Origin: Fluviicola sp.
Lineage (GTDB): Bacteria; Bacteroidota; Bacteroidia; Flavobacteriales_D; Crocinitomicaceae
Assembly: GCA_002734065.2 (NCBI GenBank)
Contig: NVXU02000020.1
Coordinates: 62,001 to 126,000 of the forward strand
Length of the DNA: 64,000 nt
Direction: 5' to 3'
Part shown: piece after piece, positions 9,810 through 17,915 of the stretch
Position numbering within the stretch: position 1 is the stretch's first letter
Layout: each line of letters starts with the position of its first letter
Notes under the pieces: generated by a model
What the model was told of the DNA's origin: nothing
Databases searched by the model: none
What the model saw: only the letters and a program-made list of their open reading frames with translations
Program-made: the position numbers and the translations under genes

Positions 9810-10161
9810 AGTAGATGTATCGTTTTTGTTAAATGTACAGGTTCATGAAAAAAGAACCATCATTAGTAAGTTTGCAAAGCTAAGTAATAAGGCACGATTT
9901 ATTAGAGGGGGTAACCCCTCAAAAGTGCAACTATTTCAAGAATGATGGGGCATTCAAGTAAATTTAAAGTTGCACTGTTTTACCTAAAAACAGTTTTGTT
10001 GTCCCTTAAAATTAAGAGGATTAAATTCTAGATTGTTTTTGTAAGAGAAAGCACCATAAATAACTCCGACATCTTCAATAGGTATTGAACTTAGATGCAA
10101 TGAGTTATAAACAACACAAAAAAGGAAAAACTATATTTTTGCATTGTTTTTTTCATTCATT
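9810..10161. other. Intergenic region with small inverted repeats
   Basis: 352 bp without a convincing gene, lying between two minus-strand secreted-protein genes. It holds a CAAAGCTA box at 9875-9882 (minus-strand TAGCTTTG, possible -7 box of the adhesin), a GGGG/CCCC hairpin near 9904-9920, spaced inverted copies of AGTGCAACT (9924-9932 and 9968-9976), and a hairpin of ACTGTTTT arms at 9974-9994. None has a clear terminator T run. Confidence 0.4.
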
Positions 10162-13131
10162 CTATTTAATAATCAGTCGTTTTACAATGAACTTATCTTC
10201 GATGAATATTGTAACGGTATAACTTCCGATTGCCAGTTCTGAGACGTTTAATTTTGCTGTTCCTTTCATGTTTTGTTGAATCACAATTTTTCCTTTTGCA
10301 TCGGAAAGAAGGATGTTAAAATCCTCAGGGGCATTGCTAAAGCTAATAAATTCTGTTGCAGGATTCGGATAAACAGAAATTTGTTGAAGAATGATATTTT
10401 CAAGGCTGGCAGTGTTAACATAGCGTTGCCCATCGCTGTTAAACTCATCCATCAATCCTGCATTATTTGTTGCGCGAACGGAGATGAAATAAATTTGATT
10501 GAGAACAGGGCTTGCCAAAACAGAAGAAAAAGTAGCTGTAATTCCATTACTCGACCATGCAACAACATCATCTAGCCCAGCAGCTGTTCCAATAGCAACT
10601 TCATAATTTGCGACAGAAGAATGAATATCATCAATCGACCAGTTCGCTTCTATGGTAGAAATCATGAATGTATCGATATCGGTACTGTTCCCATCGTTGA
10701 TTAAATTCAATGTCGGCGCAGTAAGGTCCACTAAATAAGTCGAAGTAGATGGTGCTGACAAATTGTTTACACTGTCTAAAATAATGGTTTTGATGTAACC
10801 TGACGGAACAGCATTCTCACTCTCAATAGTCATTTCTGAAGTGACAGATATGTTAGCTTGTGAGTTTCTTGTATGATAAACTTGAACATTGTCAAAATTA
10901 ACGGCACAACCTCCAGAGCGTAGTGAAATAAACCCTCCTGAAGTCAAAGGTGTGGTGTCTTGCCATTCAGAATGGAACACATCATCGATAAAAACCTTAA
11001 TCCAACCGGTTGCAGGATTGTAAACTACTTTGCAATTGTAAGTTTGGCCAGCATTAAGCGTTTGAGGAATATAAGACTGAGACGTAAAAACGTTGTTATC
11101 AACCGAGAATATCTCAACAGCATTATCACTTTCTCTCAGGTAGACAAAGTATGAATACCCCCGATTACTCAAATTGGGGTTGTCACAGAAAAAGTGAATT
11201 CCAGCACGTTGGTTAGTACCAGAACTGGTAATTGTTTGGTCCCATTCGTAAAGGTAAATTTCTGAGCCTACTTGTGCTACTGACATATACGTATTAGAAT
11301 TTTGTTCTGCCACATCAGAAAACTGGTAAGCTCCAGCATTCATTGTGAAAGTTCCCGTTACAGGAAACCAATTATTGGCATTGTCTTCAAAAGATTCGTA
11401 AGCAAATCGACTGCTACCGATAGAATGCCAATCATTTTCAGTCATCGCTTTCTCTCCAACAAGATAAAACTTCTCTGCAACACCACTTAAATTGTCGGAA
11501 TCCGTAAAATCAACCGTAAAATCAACTGTTTGCCAAGAAGCATCAGGAATAATAGCTGTTGTCGGAGCTATGGAATCAACCGGGGTAACAATAGGTTCTG
11601 TTATTGAATAAGTAGCATTCCAACCGGGACCTGTTGTTCCACAGTCACTTCTAAATTCTACCACTAAATATCCTCCCGTAGAAGTAATTTGCCCTGGAGA
11701 ATTTGTCCCTGTCCATGTGCCAATAAGCGGATCGTTAATTGAATCGCCATCATAAATGAACAAATCTTCGTAGTCTATTTCGACGTCAAAACTGGTAAAA
11801 TCAACCGTTACACTTGTCGAAGTAGGGGTTCCAAACCTCCAAATCATTCTTTCGTCGTCTTGATAGTTGGCTGTTGGACCTCCAGAATCGAAAAATGTCC
11901 CTGTTAGATTCGTAATATTTGTGAAAGGAGTATCAAAGTTGATTAATCGATAGTATCTCTCCCAATCCCAATTAACACCTGGATCTCCTTTATTAGCATT
12001 CGGAAAATTTTGATGTCCCTTAATTTTTAGGCAAGCCCCTAACGGGTTGGCTCCAATTGTTCCGAGTCCGTAGTACGTTCTTAATGGTGGAATACCATAA
12101 CCGCTATCACAGATATCACGACTTAAGTTCGCAGAAACGTTATACATGACTGTTGTGTACCAAGAAGCGTCGTCAACGTAACCTTCATGTTCGATGCCAA
12201 TTGTATAGGAATTCTCAGTTCCTACATGCCATGCTTTATCAGCTTCCAAGACCATTTGAGTCACTTGCCCATCAGACGATCGGACAATATAATGCCATGA
12301 AACGTTAGAGGCGCAGTTTTGCCCCCAAGAGATTGAACCAGCATACGACCCTTGAGTTGTATGGATGGTTGTTGCAGAAATTGCAGTTCCATTTCTGGAG
12401 CTATAATTACAAGCCGGAGAAGGATTCCAAATGGCAGGACCGTATTCAAGTGTTTTGGTAAGGTTAACTTCAGGGATGTATGCCTCATTATTATCAGAGA
12501 GAATTTGCGTAGGCGTAAAACGAATCTTAGAACTGGATAAAACAGCATAATTATGAATTCCAAAAACATCTTGTATATCAATCGTCTGTTGTGAGAAGTT
12601 GTATTGCTGTGCTTTCTCGGGAGAATTCATGAACTCAAGAACAGAATATACTTGCATGTCTCTTGCCAAATGATTGACAACACCAGAATCTGGAATTTCA
12701 CTCAGAGAATGAACGACTTTTCTGATGAGATAACCTTCTGTTATAAGTCCTCCCAAAAGAATTTCTGCTTGCAGTTTTTGAGAATACGCCTTTGCATAGG
12801 CCATAATTTGATTTGCCGGGGACGACTTCTGCTGTGCAACACTAATCCCTGAAAGAGAGGCAATCAGTACTCCGTTTTCGATAAAGTAATTCTCTCCGTC
12901 GTCAAAAAGTCCCATTATTCCATAAGGGGAAGGTATGCCTACGCATGATTTTTGCGGGTTCTTTAAATGAACCATGTGTGTGTTGCTCCACGCAACGGCT
13001 TCTAAAAGTCCTGCGGGAACGGCTGGATTTGCAACGTATGCATTCTGAAAATCATTTAAGAATGAATTCTGAGAAGTTCCTGTGAAAGAAACGAGCAATG
13101 CTAAGGCAGAGGTAGTAAGTAGTTTTATCAT
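10162..13131 (-). CDS. Secreted N-acetylmuramoyl-L-alanine amidase with CUB domain and T9SS sorting tail
   Basis: 989 aa from the ATG at 13131, chosen because it begins a proper signal peptide (MIKLLTTSALALLVSFTG); an upstream in-frame ATG would add 17 unlikely residues. The amidase_2/PGRP domain (about residues 250-400) has an early zinc-type His in IHTTQG, a substrate-side WHVGTENSYTIGIEHEG, and the later ligands GHQNFP and DPG. A CUB-like domain follows (GGPTANYQDDERMIW, LFIYDGDS), then a jelly-roll-like segment, an Fn3-like region and a type A sorting domain (VYPNPATEFISF to LIIK). It should cut peptidoglycan cross-links outside the cell, for autolysis or against other bacteria. The substrate has not been shown. 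Confidence 0.9.
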   Translation of the reverse strand: MIKLLTTSALALLVSFTGTSQNSFLNDFQNAYVANPAVPAGLLEAVAWSNTHMVHLKNPQKSCVGIPSPYGIMGLFDDGENYFIENGVLIASLSGISVAQQKSSPANQIMAYAKAYSQKLQAEILLGGLITEGYLIRKVVHSLSEIPDSGVVNHLARDMQVYSVLEFMNSPEKAQQYNFSQQTIDIQDVFGIHNYAVLSSSKIRFTPTQILSDNNEAYIPEVNLTKTLEYGPAIWNPSPACNYSSRNGTAISATTIHTTQGSYAGSISWGQNCASNVSWHYIVRSSDGQVTQMVLEADKAWHVGTENSYTIGIEHEGYVDDASWYTTVMYNVSANLSRDICDSGYGIPPLRTYYGLGTIGANPLGACLKIKGHQNFPNANKGDPGVNWDWERYYRLINFDTPFTNITNLTGTFFDSGGPTANYQDDERMIWRFGTPTSTSVTVDFTSFDVEIDYEDLFIYDGDSINDPLIGTWTGTNSPGQITSTGGYLVVEFRSDCGTTGPGWNATYSITEPIVTPVDSIAPTTAIIPDASWQTVDFTVDFTDSDNLSGVAEKFYLVGEKAMTENDWHSIGSSRFAYESFEDNANNWFPVTGTFTMNAGAYQFSDVAEQNSNTYMSVAQVGSEIYLYEWDQTITSSGTNQRAGIHFFCDNPNLSNRGYSYFVYLRESDNAVEIFSVDNNVFTSQSYIPQTLNAGQTYNCKVVYNPATGWIKVFIDDVFHSEWQDTTPLTSGGFISLRSGGCAVNFDNVQVYHTRNSQANISVTSEMTIESENAVPSGYIKTIILDSVNNLSAPSTSTYLVDLTAPTLNLINDGNSTDIDTFMISTIEANWSIDDIHSSVANYEVAIGTAAGLDDVVAWSSNGITATFSSVLASPVLNQIYFISVRATNNAGLMDEFNSDGQRYVNTASLENIILQQISVYPNPATEFISFSNAPEDFNILLSDAKGKIVIQQNMKGTAKLNVSELAIGSYTVTIFIEDKFIVKRLIIK

Positions 13132-13151
13132 GTTGACTTTTAATATCCTCA

Positions 13152-13182
13152 CGAAGATAGGAAAATGAAAAATGGTGTGCAA
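13152..13182 (-). promoter_or_regulatory. Promoter of the secreted amidase gene
   Basis: On the minus strand TTG (13180-13182) lies 20 bp from TATCTTCG (13152-13159), close to the TTG/TAnnTTTG consensus. The start codon is about 20 nt downstream. Confidence 0.55.
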
Positions 13183-13212
13183 GTTTAACTTGTTTTTCTC
13201 TAGGTTTTATGG

Positions 13213-13241
13213 TTGGAAACTCGTTAATTTTGTTAAATTTG
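13213..13241 (+). promoter_or_regulatory. Promoter of the small Lys-rich gene
   Basis: TTG at 13213-13215, an 18-bp spacer and TAAATTTG at 13234-13241 form a full match to the Bacteroidota vegetative promoter, 41 bp upstream of the small ORF at 13283. Confidence 0.65.
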
Positions 13242-13282
13242 AACAGATAGAATAGTTTAAATAACACCAAATATATCACATC

Positions 13283-13387
13283 ATGGCAAAAGGAAAAGAC
13301 TCACAGAAAAGCGTTAAAAAAGAAGCATTAAAAACACCCAAAGAAAAGAAAGCAGAAAAGAGAGCAAAAAAGGCTGCTAAAGGGTAA
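13283..13387 (+). CDS. Very small Lys/Ala-rich basic protein, 34 aa
   Basis: The ORF is ATG to TAA and begins MAKGKDSQKSVKKEALK; it ends EKRAKKAAKG. Nearly half of the residues are Lys or Arg, so the protein is strongly basic and may bind nucleic acid or the ribosome. That function is an inference from charge only. Support for it being real is a full consensus promoter just upstream, a clean ATG, and its location in an otherwise unexplained gap. Similar tiny Lys-rich proteins beginning MAKG occur in Bacteroidota, but I cannot name a family. Confidence 0.6.
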   Translation: MAKGKDSQKSVKKEALKTPKEKKAEKRAKKAAKG

Positions 13388-13453
13388 ATTTCGACTAAAA
13401 AAAGACTGAAATTTGTAATTCAGCGAAATGTCAAATAAATGGTAAAAAGTCCG

Positions 13454-13489
13454 ATTTTTCGCAAAATTCAATTGAATTTTGCGAAAAAT
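13454..13489. repeat. Perfect 36-bp palindrome
   Basis: Arms TTTTTCGCAAAATT and AATTTTGCGAAAAA flank CAATTG, with one more A/T pair at the ends. The same 14-bp arms occur inside psd at 26502-26535. There is no following T run, so a simple terminator role is not supported. Confidence 0.9.
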
Positions 13490-13542
13490 AGCGTTTATTT
13501 GCTTTTTGGAAGTAAAAATAAAGCCCTTAATTTGCGTAAAAT

Positions 13543-13761
13543 ATGACTCCCACAATTCGCCAAAAAATAATTGAAATTTGCAGTGAAAAAATAGAGAAAA
13601 AAGGCGAAAATGTAGGGCTTTCATTCTATGCTTTTTTCGCTAACAAAAACACGAATCCAGAGCTCTTATTAGAGGTTGCAGAATGGTGGATTTTGACACA
13701 TAAATTAGATCATTTTGAAAAAGCGATAAAAGTCAAAAAGATGATCGAAAAAGAAATGTAA
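13543..13761 (+). CDS. Small conserved protein, DUF6500-like, 72 aa
   Basis: A soluble helical protein beginning MTPTIRQKIIEICSEKIEKKGENVGLS, with a conserved-looking core SFYAFFANKNTNPELLLEVAEWWI and HFEKA. The pattern resembles the small DUF6500 family as I remember it, but this is not certain. No signal peptide, membrane segment or catalytic motif is visible. It stands alone between the palindrome and the tandem repeats and is not obviously in an operon. Confidence 0.65.
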   Translation: MTPTIRQKIIEICSEKIEKKGENVGLSFYAFFANKNTNPELLLEVAEWWILTHKLDHFEKAIKVKKMIEKEM

Positions 13762-13780
13762 GTGATTGAAATGCCGAAAT

Positions 13781-13957
13781 CTACAAACAACTTCAGTCGA
13801 AAACTCGAACAGCATTAGCGCATCAAAAACTCTAACAGCGAGTTTACGAGCGCATCTAACTCTTCACTTCTCTCTTCCCCTACAAACAACTTCAGTCGAA
13901 CGCTCGAACAGCGCTAGCGAATCGAATACTCTAACAGCGAGTTTACGAGCGCATCTA
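13781..13957. repeat. Tandem direct repeat, two 78-bp copies 99 bp apart
   Basis: Copies at 13781-13858 and 13880-13957 match at about 71 of 78 positions. Each contains TCTAACAGCGAGTTTACGAG and related blocks beginning TCGAA or TCTAA. The end of the second copy supplies the stop codon of the ygiQ-type gene. Confidence 0.9.
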
Positions 13958-15880
13958 TTCCCCCCTCTTCTCCTTCAACCACTTCGGAACATGTTTCTCC
14001 TCCTTGTGTTGATGATTTCTCTCCGCACCAATTAATCGTTCTGCTAAATCTGCGCGATTTGCCTTCTTCAAAGACTGACGAATGAAGCTGTGATTCTCTC
14101 GCTTGTACCAAAAAAAGAAACGGCGTTGATTGAGTTTTTCTTCTTTTTTCTTGACCGTGTTGTACGGCTTTAATGTATAAGGATGCACGCCAGAATAATA
14201 AATAACCGTCGCAACCGTCATCGGAGTTGGCGTGAAATCTTGCACTTGCTCTAACTGAAAACCCATGTCTTTGGTCTCCGCGGCAAGATTGGCCATGTCT
14301 TCATTGTCGCAACCGGGGTGAGAAGATATAAAATAAGGGATTAATGGTTGATTGAGACCGTGCTTGATAGAAATACGGTCATACGTCTCTTTGAATTTAT
14401 GGAAATACTTAAAAGATGGCTTTCTCATTAATTTTAAAGTCGCGTCAGAAGTGTGCTCGGGAGCAACTTTCAATCGTCCGCTAATGTGCCGCTTAATTAC
14501 TTGCTCAATGTATTCTTCGTGATTGCCGTCTTCATTGTTCTTATTAAAATCATCGACCAATAAGTCGTAGCGAATTCCAGAACCGATAAACGCTTTTTTC
14601 ACACCAGGATGCGCATCTACCTTTCTGTATAAGTTGGTCAAAGGCTTGTGAGAAGTGTCCAAATTACTGCAAATCACAGGATGAATACAGCTCGGGCTGG
14701 AACATTTTGCACAAATACTTTCGTCAATGCCTTTCATTCTGTACATATTCGCAGAAGGACCGCCAATGTCAGAAATGTAGCCTTTAAAATCGGGATGCTC
14801 GACCACTTTATCCACCTCTTTCATGATGGATTTTTCACTTCGAGAAGCAATAAATTTTCCTTGGTGCGCAGAAATGGTGCAAAAACTGCAACCTCCAAAA
14901 CAACCTCTGTGAATGTTGACGGAGAATTTAATCATGTCATACGCAGGAATTGCTCCACGTTTTTTGTATTTCGGATGAGGCAAACGCGTGTAGGGCAAAT
15001 CAAAAGAGGTGTCAATTTCCTTTTCCGTCATTGTTTTGTACGGTGGATTAATCACCAATGTTCGTTCTCCAATTTTCTGCGTAATTCTATCTGCCTGCCA
15101 TTTATTCGACTCCACTTCTATCGTTTTGAAGTTCGCTGCAAATTTTATTTTGTCCTGCAAGCACACTTCATGACTGGATAATTCCAAAGTGTTCCAATTT
15201 TTATTTTTGGGCAAGTTTTCATCACTTTCTTGGATAAATGCCACCTGTTTTAAGGTTCTTAGTCCAGAAAAGGGCACCCCTTTCTTCAGTAATTTCAGAA
15301 TTTCTCTCAGTGGTTGGTCGCCCATTCCGTAAACGAGCAAATCCGCTTTTGAATCTTCCAAAATAGAAGGTCGCAACCGGTCCGACCAATAATCGTAGTG
15401 CGTTACTCTTCTTAAAGATGCCTCAATGCCTCCAATCAAAACAGGAACATCTGGGTAAATTTCTTTGAGAATTTTAGCGTAGGTTTCCGTTGCATAATCA
15501 GGCCTAAATCCCGACATTCCACCTGGAGTATAGGCGTCTGTAGAACGCTTTCGTTTGTTTGCCGTGTAATGATTCACCATAGAATCCATGCAACCAGCCG
15601 TTACTCCAAAGAAATATTTAGGACGTCCAAATTTCTTAAAATCACGCAAATCGTCATTCCAACTTGGTTGCGCAACAATGGCAACGGTGAAACCCTCATC
15701 TTGGATAATACGACCAATTACTGCCGTCCCAAAAGAAGGATGATCGATATAAGCATCGCCCGAAATAAGGACGACATCGACCTCGTCAAAACCGTGTTTT
15801 TCGAGTTCTTTTTTGGTAATAGGCAACCAATCAGTTATTGGACGTTCGTTTAACATGGTGTAAAGGTAAGGAAATTGCAA
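13955..15880 (-). CDS. YgiQ family radical SAM protein
   Basis: 641 aa, the normal size for the YgiQ/UPF0313 family. The N-terminal part (about 1-290) has a B12-binding-like fold (VVLISGDAYIDHPSFG, IEASLRRVTHYDYWSDR). The radical SAM core has the cluster motif CFGGCSFC at about residue 325, then AHQGKFIASRSEKSI. A C-terminal DUF3362-like region (LNQPLIPYFISSHPGC, QDFTPTPMT) follows. Radical SAM enzymes cut S-adenosylmethionine at a 4Fe-4S cluster; the YgiQ substrate is unknown. Its stop codon falls at the edge of the 78-bp repeat. Upstream a TACCTTTA box on the minus strand (15861-15868) may be the -7 element, only about 4 nt ... overlapping the leader closely. Confidence 0.93.
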   Translation of the reverse strand: MQFPYLYTMLNERPITDWLPITKKELEKHGFDEVDVVLISGDAYIDHPSFGTAVIGRIIQDEGFTVAIVAQPSWNDDLRDFKKFGRPKYFFGVTAGCMDSMVNHYTANKRKRSTDAYTPGGMSGFRPDYATETYAKILKEIYPDVPVLIGGIEASLRRVTHYDYWSDRLRPSILEDSKADLLVYGMGDQPLREILKLLKKGVPFSGLRTLKQVAFIQESDENLPKNKNWNTLELSSHEVCLQDKIKFAANFKTIEVESNKWQADRITQKIGERTLVINPPYKTMTEKEIDTSFDLPYTRLPHPKYKKRGAIPAYDMIKFSVNIHRGCFGGCSFCTISAHQGKFIASRSEKSIMKEVDKVVEHPDFKGYISDIGGPSANMYRMKGIDESICAKCSSPSCIHPVICSNLDTSHKPLTNLYRKVDAHPGVKKAFIGSGIRYDLLVDDFNKNNEDGNHEEYIEQVIKRHISGRLKVAPEHTSDATLKLMRKPSFKYFHKFKETYDRISIKHGLNQPLIPYFISSHPGCDNEDMANLAAETKDMGFQLEQVQDFTPTPMTVATVIYYSGVHPYTLKPYNTVKKKEEKLNQRRFFFWYKRENHSFIRQSLKKANRADLAERLIGAERNHQHKEEKHVPKWLKEKRGE

Positions 15881-15925
15881 AGAGTGAATTGCAACTCTGA
15901 AGATTCACTCAGGGCAATTCGATTT

Positions 15926-16588
15926 TTAGAGGTGTGAGATATAAATCTTTCTTGTTAACACTCCTTGGTTTGTTGCAAACTTCAAAAAATAATAGCCGGA
16001 AGAAAGCAATGAAACATCTATAGAAGACAAGTTATAAGCCTCTATTTTTACCATTTTTCCTTGGTAATCTATTAGCTGAATTTCGTGAATTTTTAGATTG
16101 TTTAGGGTGTAAATAGAAATTTTAGAAGCAGCAGGATTTAAAAAGGTGAAGATAGAATTGTCTATGCTTTCTACATCTTCATAATTGCCCAAAACAAGGT
16201 TGGAGTCGATGTTGCAACCTGCGTTAGTTGTGATTGGTTCTTGCGTGTCTATATCAACGTTTAGTATTTCAACACAAACAGACAAGTTATAAACCCCAGG
16301 CGGAATATCTAAAGTAAAGGTGTCTATTCTTTTGCAATAAAAAGCAGGCCAAACACCTAGTACGCTGTATGCAACGTCTAATAGAATGTCATTGCCAGAA
16401 ATTGTAAATGAATAATATGCGGGTGTAGGACATAGTCCACCTGCTCCAAAGTTAAATTCTACTGACTGGATCACTGAAAATTGTGAATTCTCGTAGAAAG
16501 AAGTGTGTGACGCTCCAATATACCCTCCTAATTGACTTGTAGAAATCGAAGAAAGCGATAAGAAAAGAAAAACGAGGAAAACTTTCAT
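15926..16588 (-). CDS. Small secreted protein with T9SS type A sorting domain
   Basis: 220 aa with a signal peptide (MKVFLVFLFLSLSSISTSQ), a Cys-containing beta-rich domain of unknown type (about 20-130), and a C-terminal domain starting at FLNPAASKISIYTL and ending LTRKIYISHL. That tail fits the type A T9SS sorting signal, which is recognised at the outer membrane and cleaved. The mature domain is not recognised. Four Cys residues in the middle may form disulfides. It stands alone between ygiQ and a divergent lipoprotein gene. Confidence 0.82.
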   Translation of the reverse strand: MKVFLVFLFLSLSSISTSQLGGYIGASHTSFYENSQFSVIQSVEFNFGAGGLCPTPAYYSFTISGNDILLDVAYSVLGVWPAFYCKRIDTFTLDIPPGVYNLSVCVEILNVDIDTQEPITTNAGCNIDSNLVLGNYEDVESIDNSIFTFLNPAASKISIYTLNNLKIHEIQLIDYQGKMVKIEAYNLSSIDVSLLSSGYYFLKFATNQGVLTRKIYISHL

Positions 16589-16758
16589 CTATAAATGGCA
16601 AAAAACAGCATACTTTTTACTTTGAACTGTGAATTCATCCAAAGGTAAGAATTCTTTTGAACCCCTGCAAATTGCCTTTTTCAACCCTCCAAGGTAAACC
16701 TCTCGGTCATTTTTCAATTCACCTTACTTTTCATCAAGAAAAACAGGTGTTTTAACGC

Positions 16759-16793
16759 ATCTGCGTAAATCAGCTAAATCTGCGTAATCAGCG
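16759..16793. repeat. Short direct repeat, ATCTGCGTAAATCAGC type
   Basis: Two near-identical units, ATCTGCGTAAATCAGC (16759-16774) and ATCTGCGTAATCAGCG (16778-16793). Intergenic repeats of this style are common in Bacteroidota genomes. The 267-bp gap holding it has no gene. Confidence 0.6.
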
Positions 16794-16855
16794 TTCCATT
16801 TTAAACAATTCACACCTCAAATAAAACAACTGTTTTTACTATCTTTACACCTACA

Positions 16856-17794
16856 ATGAAATACATTTTCTATTCTTTTTTCATTCTGCTCTTATTTTCC
16901 TGTTCTGAAGGAGAAGAAAAAACCTTGCGTTTAACAAAGAAGAAATACCAACCTTTCATTATCAATCTTGCACAAACTTTTTCGGAGAATGAAACAAACA
17001 TGTCCTTCCCAACGTGGTTTGCAGATTCATTGATTAAAGAAAATAAAGTAAGGAAAATCACTCACTACATCTACCCTCACACAAGTAATACTTCAGAAGA
17101 AAGCATCCCAAAAGAGTCTAAAATCTATTCTTTTAACGAAGAAGGAGAGGTTCAAAAAGTAGAAATTGCGCAATTTTACGAATACATAACAGTCGGTTCG
17201 TTGGTATTCGATTATTCTGCAAAAAAAGACCAATACGGATATTCTCCAGTCAGTTTTAAAAGGCAAGACAAAGACATGGACAGTGATTTTGAAGAACAAT
17301 ATGCCATCTATAAAAAGGTAGAGTATTCTGAAAAATTCTTAGTCTATCAGAACGAAGAATCAGGAGACTATTTATTCTATATGTTGCACCGAAAAAATTG
17401 GGGCGCACTCTCGGTAGATTCGATATTAAGTCCAACACCTTCTGACAGAATTATCTTTGGAAGTCCGAAAAAAAGAGTAAAATCCTACCAAGTAGAAAAT
17501 ACAGTGAATGAGTTTAATGCGATTGAGTACAGTTATGATAAATCGAAACGATATCCTGTTGAAATTACGTCTGAACACTTCCCTTTTCGTACAAAAAGAA
17601 CAATAGAATACGATGAAAATGGACTTTGCAGTGGTTTTATTGACTCTACTTTCAGCGGAACGAAATACTTGACCCGAAGACATTCACAATTTGTTTACCA
17701 AGACGGTTTGCCCGTTAAATTAGTCCACGAAAGCAAATCAAACAACGCAGAACAAGGCTTTATTCAGATAGAAGAATTTGAGTATTACTATTAG
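16856..17794 (+). CDS. Hypothetical lipoprotein, 312 aa
   Basis: The signal peptide is followed by lipobox LFSC (Cys at about residue 16), so it should be a lipoprotein. The rest is a soluble, aromatic-rich, beta-type protein. The later part contains text such as YDENGLCSGFIDST and EYSYDKSKRYPVEI, reminiscent of YD/RHS-like or DUF4595-like repeat strands that track parsed sentences of beta hairpins. No catalytic motif is seen. A TATCTTTA box at 16840-16847, 9 nt before the ATG, resembles the -7 element. The function is unknown. Confidence 0.8.
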   Translation: MKYIFYSFFILLLFSCSEGEEKTLRLTKKKYQPFIINLAQTFSENETNMSFPTWFADSLIKENKVRKITHYIYPHTSNTSEESIPKESKIYSFNEEGEVQKVEIAQFYEYITVGSLVFDYSAKKDQYGYSPVSFKRQDKDMDSDFEEQYAIYKKVEYSEKFLVYQNEESGDYLFYMLHRKNWGALSVDSILSPTPSDRIIFGSPKKRVKSYQVENTVNEFNAIEYSYDKSKRYPVEITSEHFPFRTKRTIEYDENGLCSGFIDSTFSGTKYLTRRHSQFVYQDGLPVKLVHESKSNNAEQGFIQIEEFEYYY

Positions 17795-17881
17795 AGCATT
17801 AGAGCGTTGGAGCTTTCGAGAACTTATGTAAAAGAAGGAAGTTTTATTTTAGAATATATAAATCATTAAATCATTGAACCA

Positions 17882-17911
17882 TTGAATCATTAATTAATAC
17901 TCTTATCTTCG
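17882..17911 (+). promoter_or_regulatory. Promoter of the aminopeptidase gene, almost touching the start codon
   Basis: TTG (17882-17884), a 19-bp spacer and TATCTTCG (17904-17911). Only 4 nt separate the -7 box from the ATG, so the transcript probably has little or no 5' leader. Confidence 0.6.
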
Positions 17912-17915
17912 CAAC

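Noticed and set aside
10134-10141. TATTTTTG box on the plus strand after the amidase gene
   Set aside because: It points into the 3' end of a minus-strand gene, with no plus-strand gene to serve.
13454-13489. Intrinsic terminator for the 34-aa gene
   Set aside because: The palindrome is perfect but AT-rich at its ends, with no T run directly after it, and the same arms occur inside a coding region.
13766-14035. An 89-aa open frame across the tandem 78-bp repeats with repeated TLTASLRAHL text
   Set aside because: The repeated peptide only reflects the DNA repeat, the frame overlaps the end of ygiQ on the other strand, and it has no promoter or known domain.
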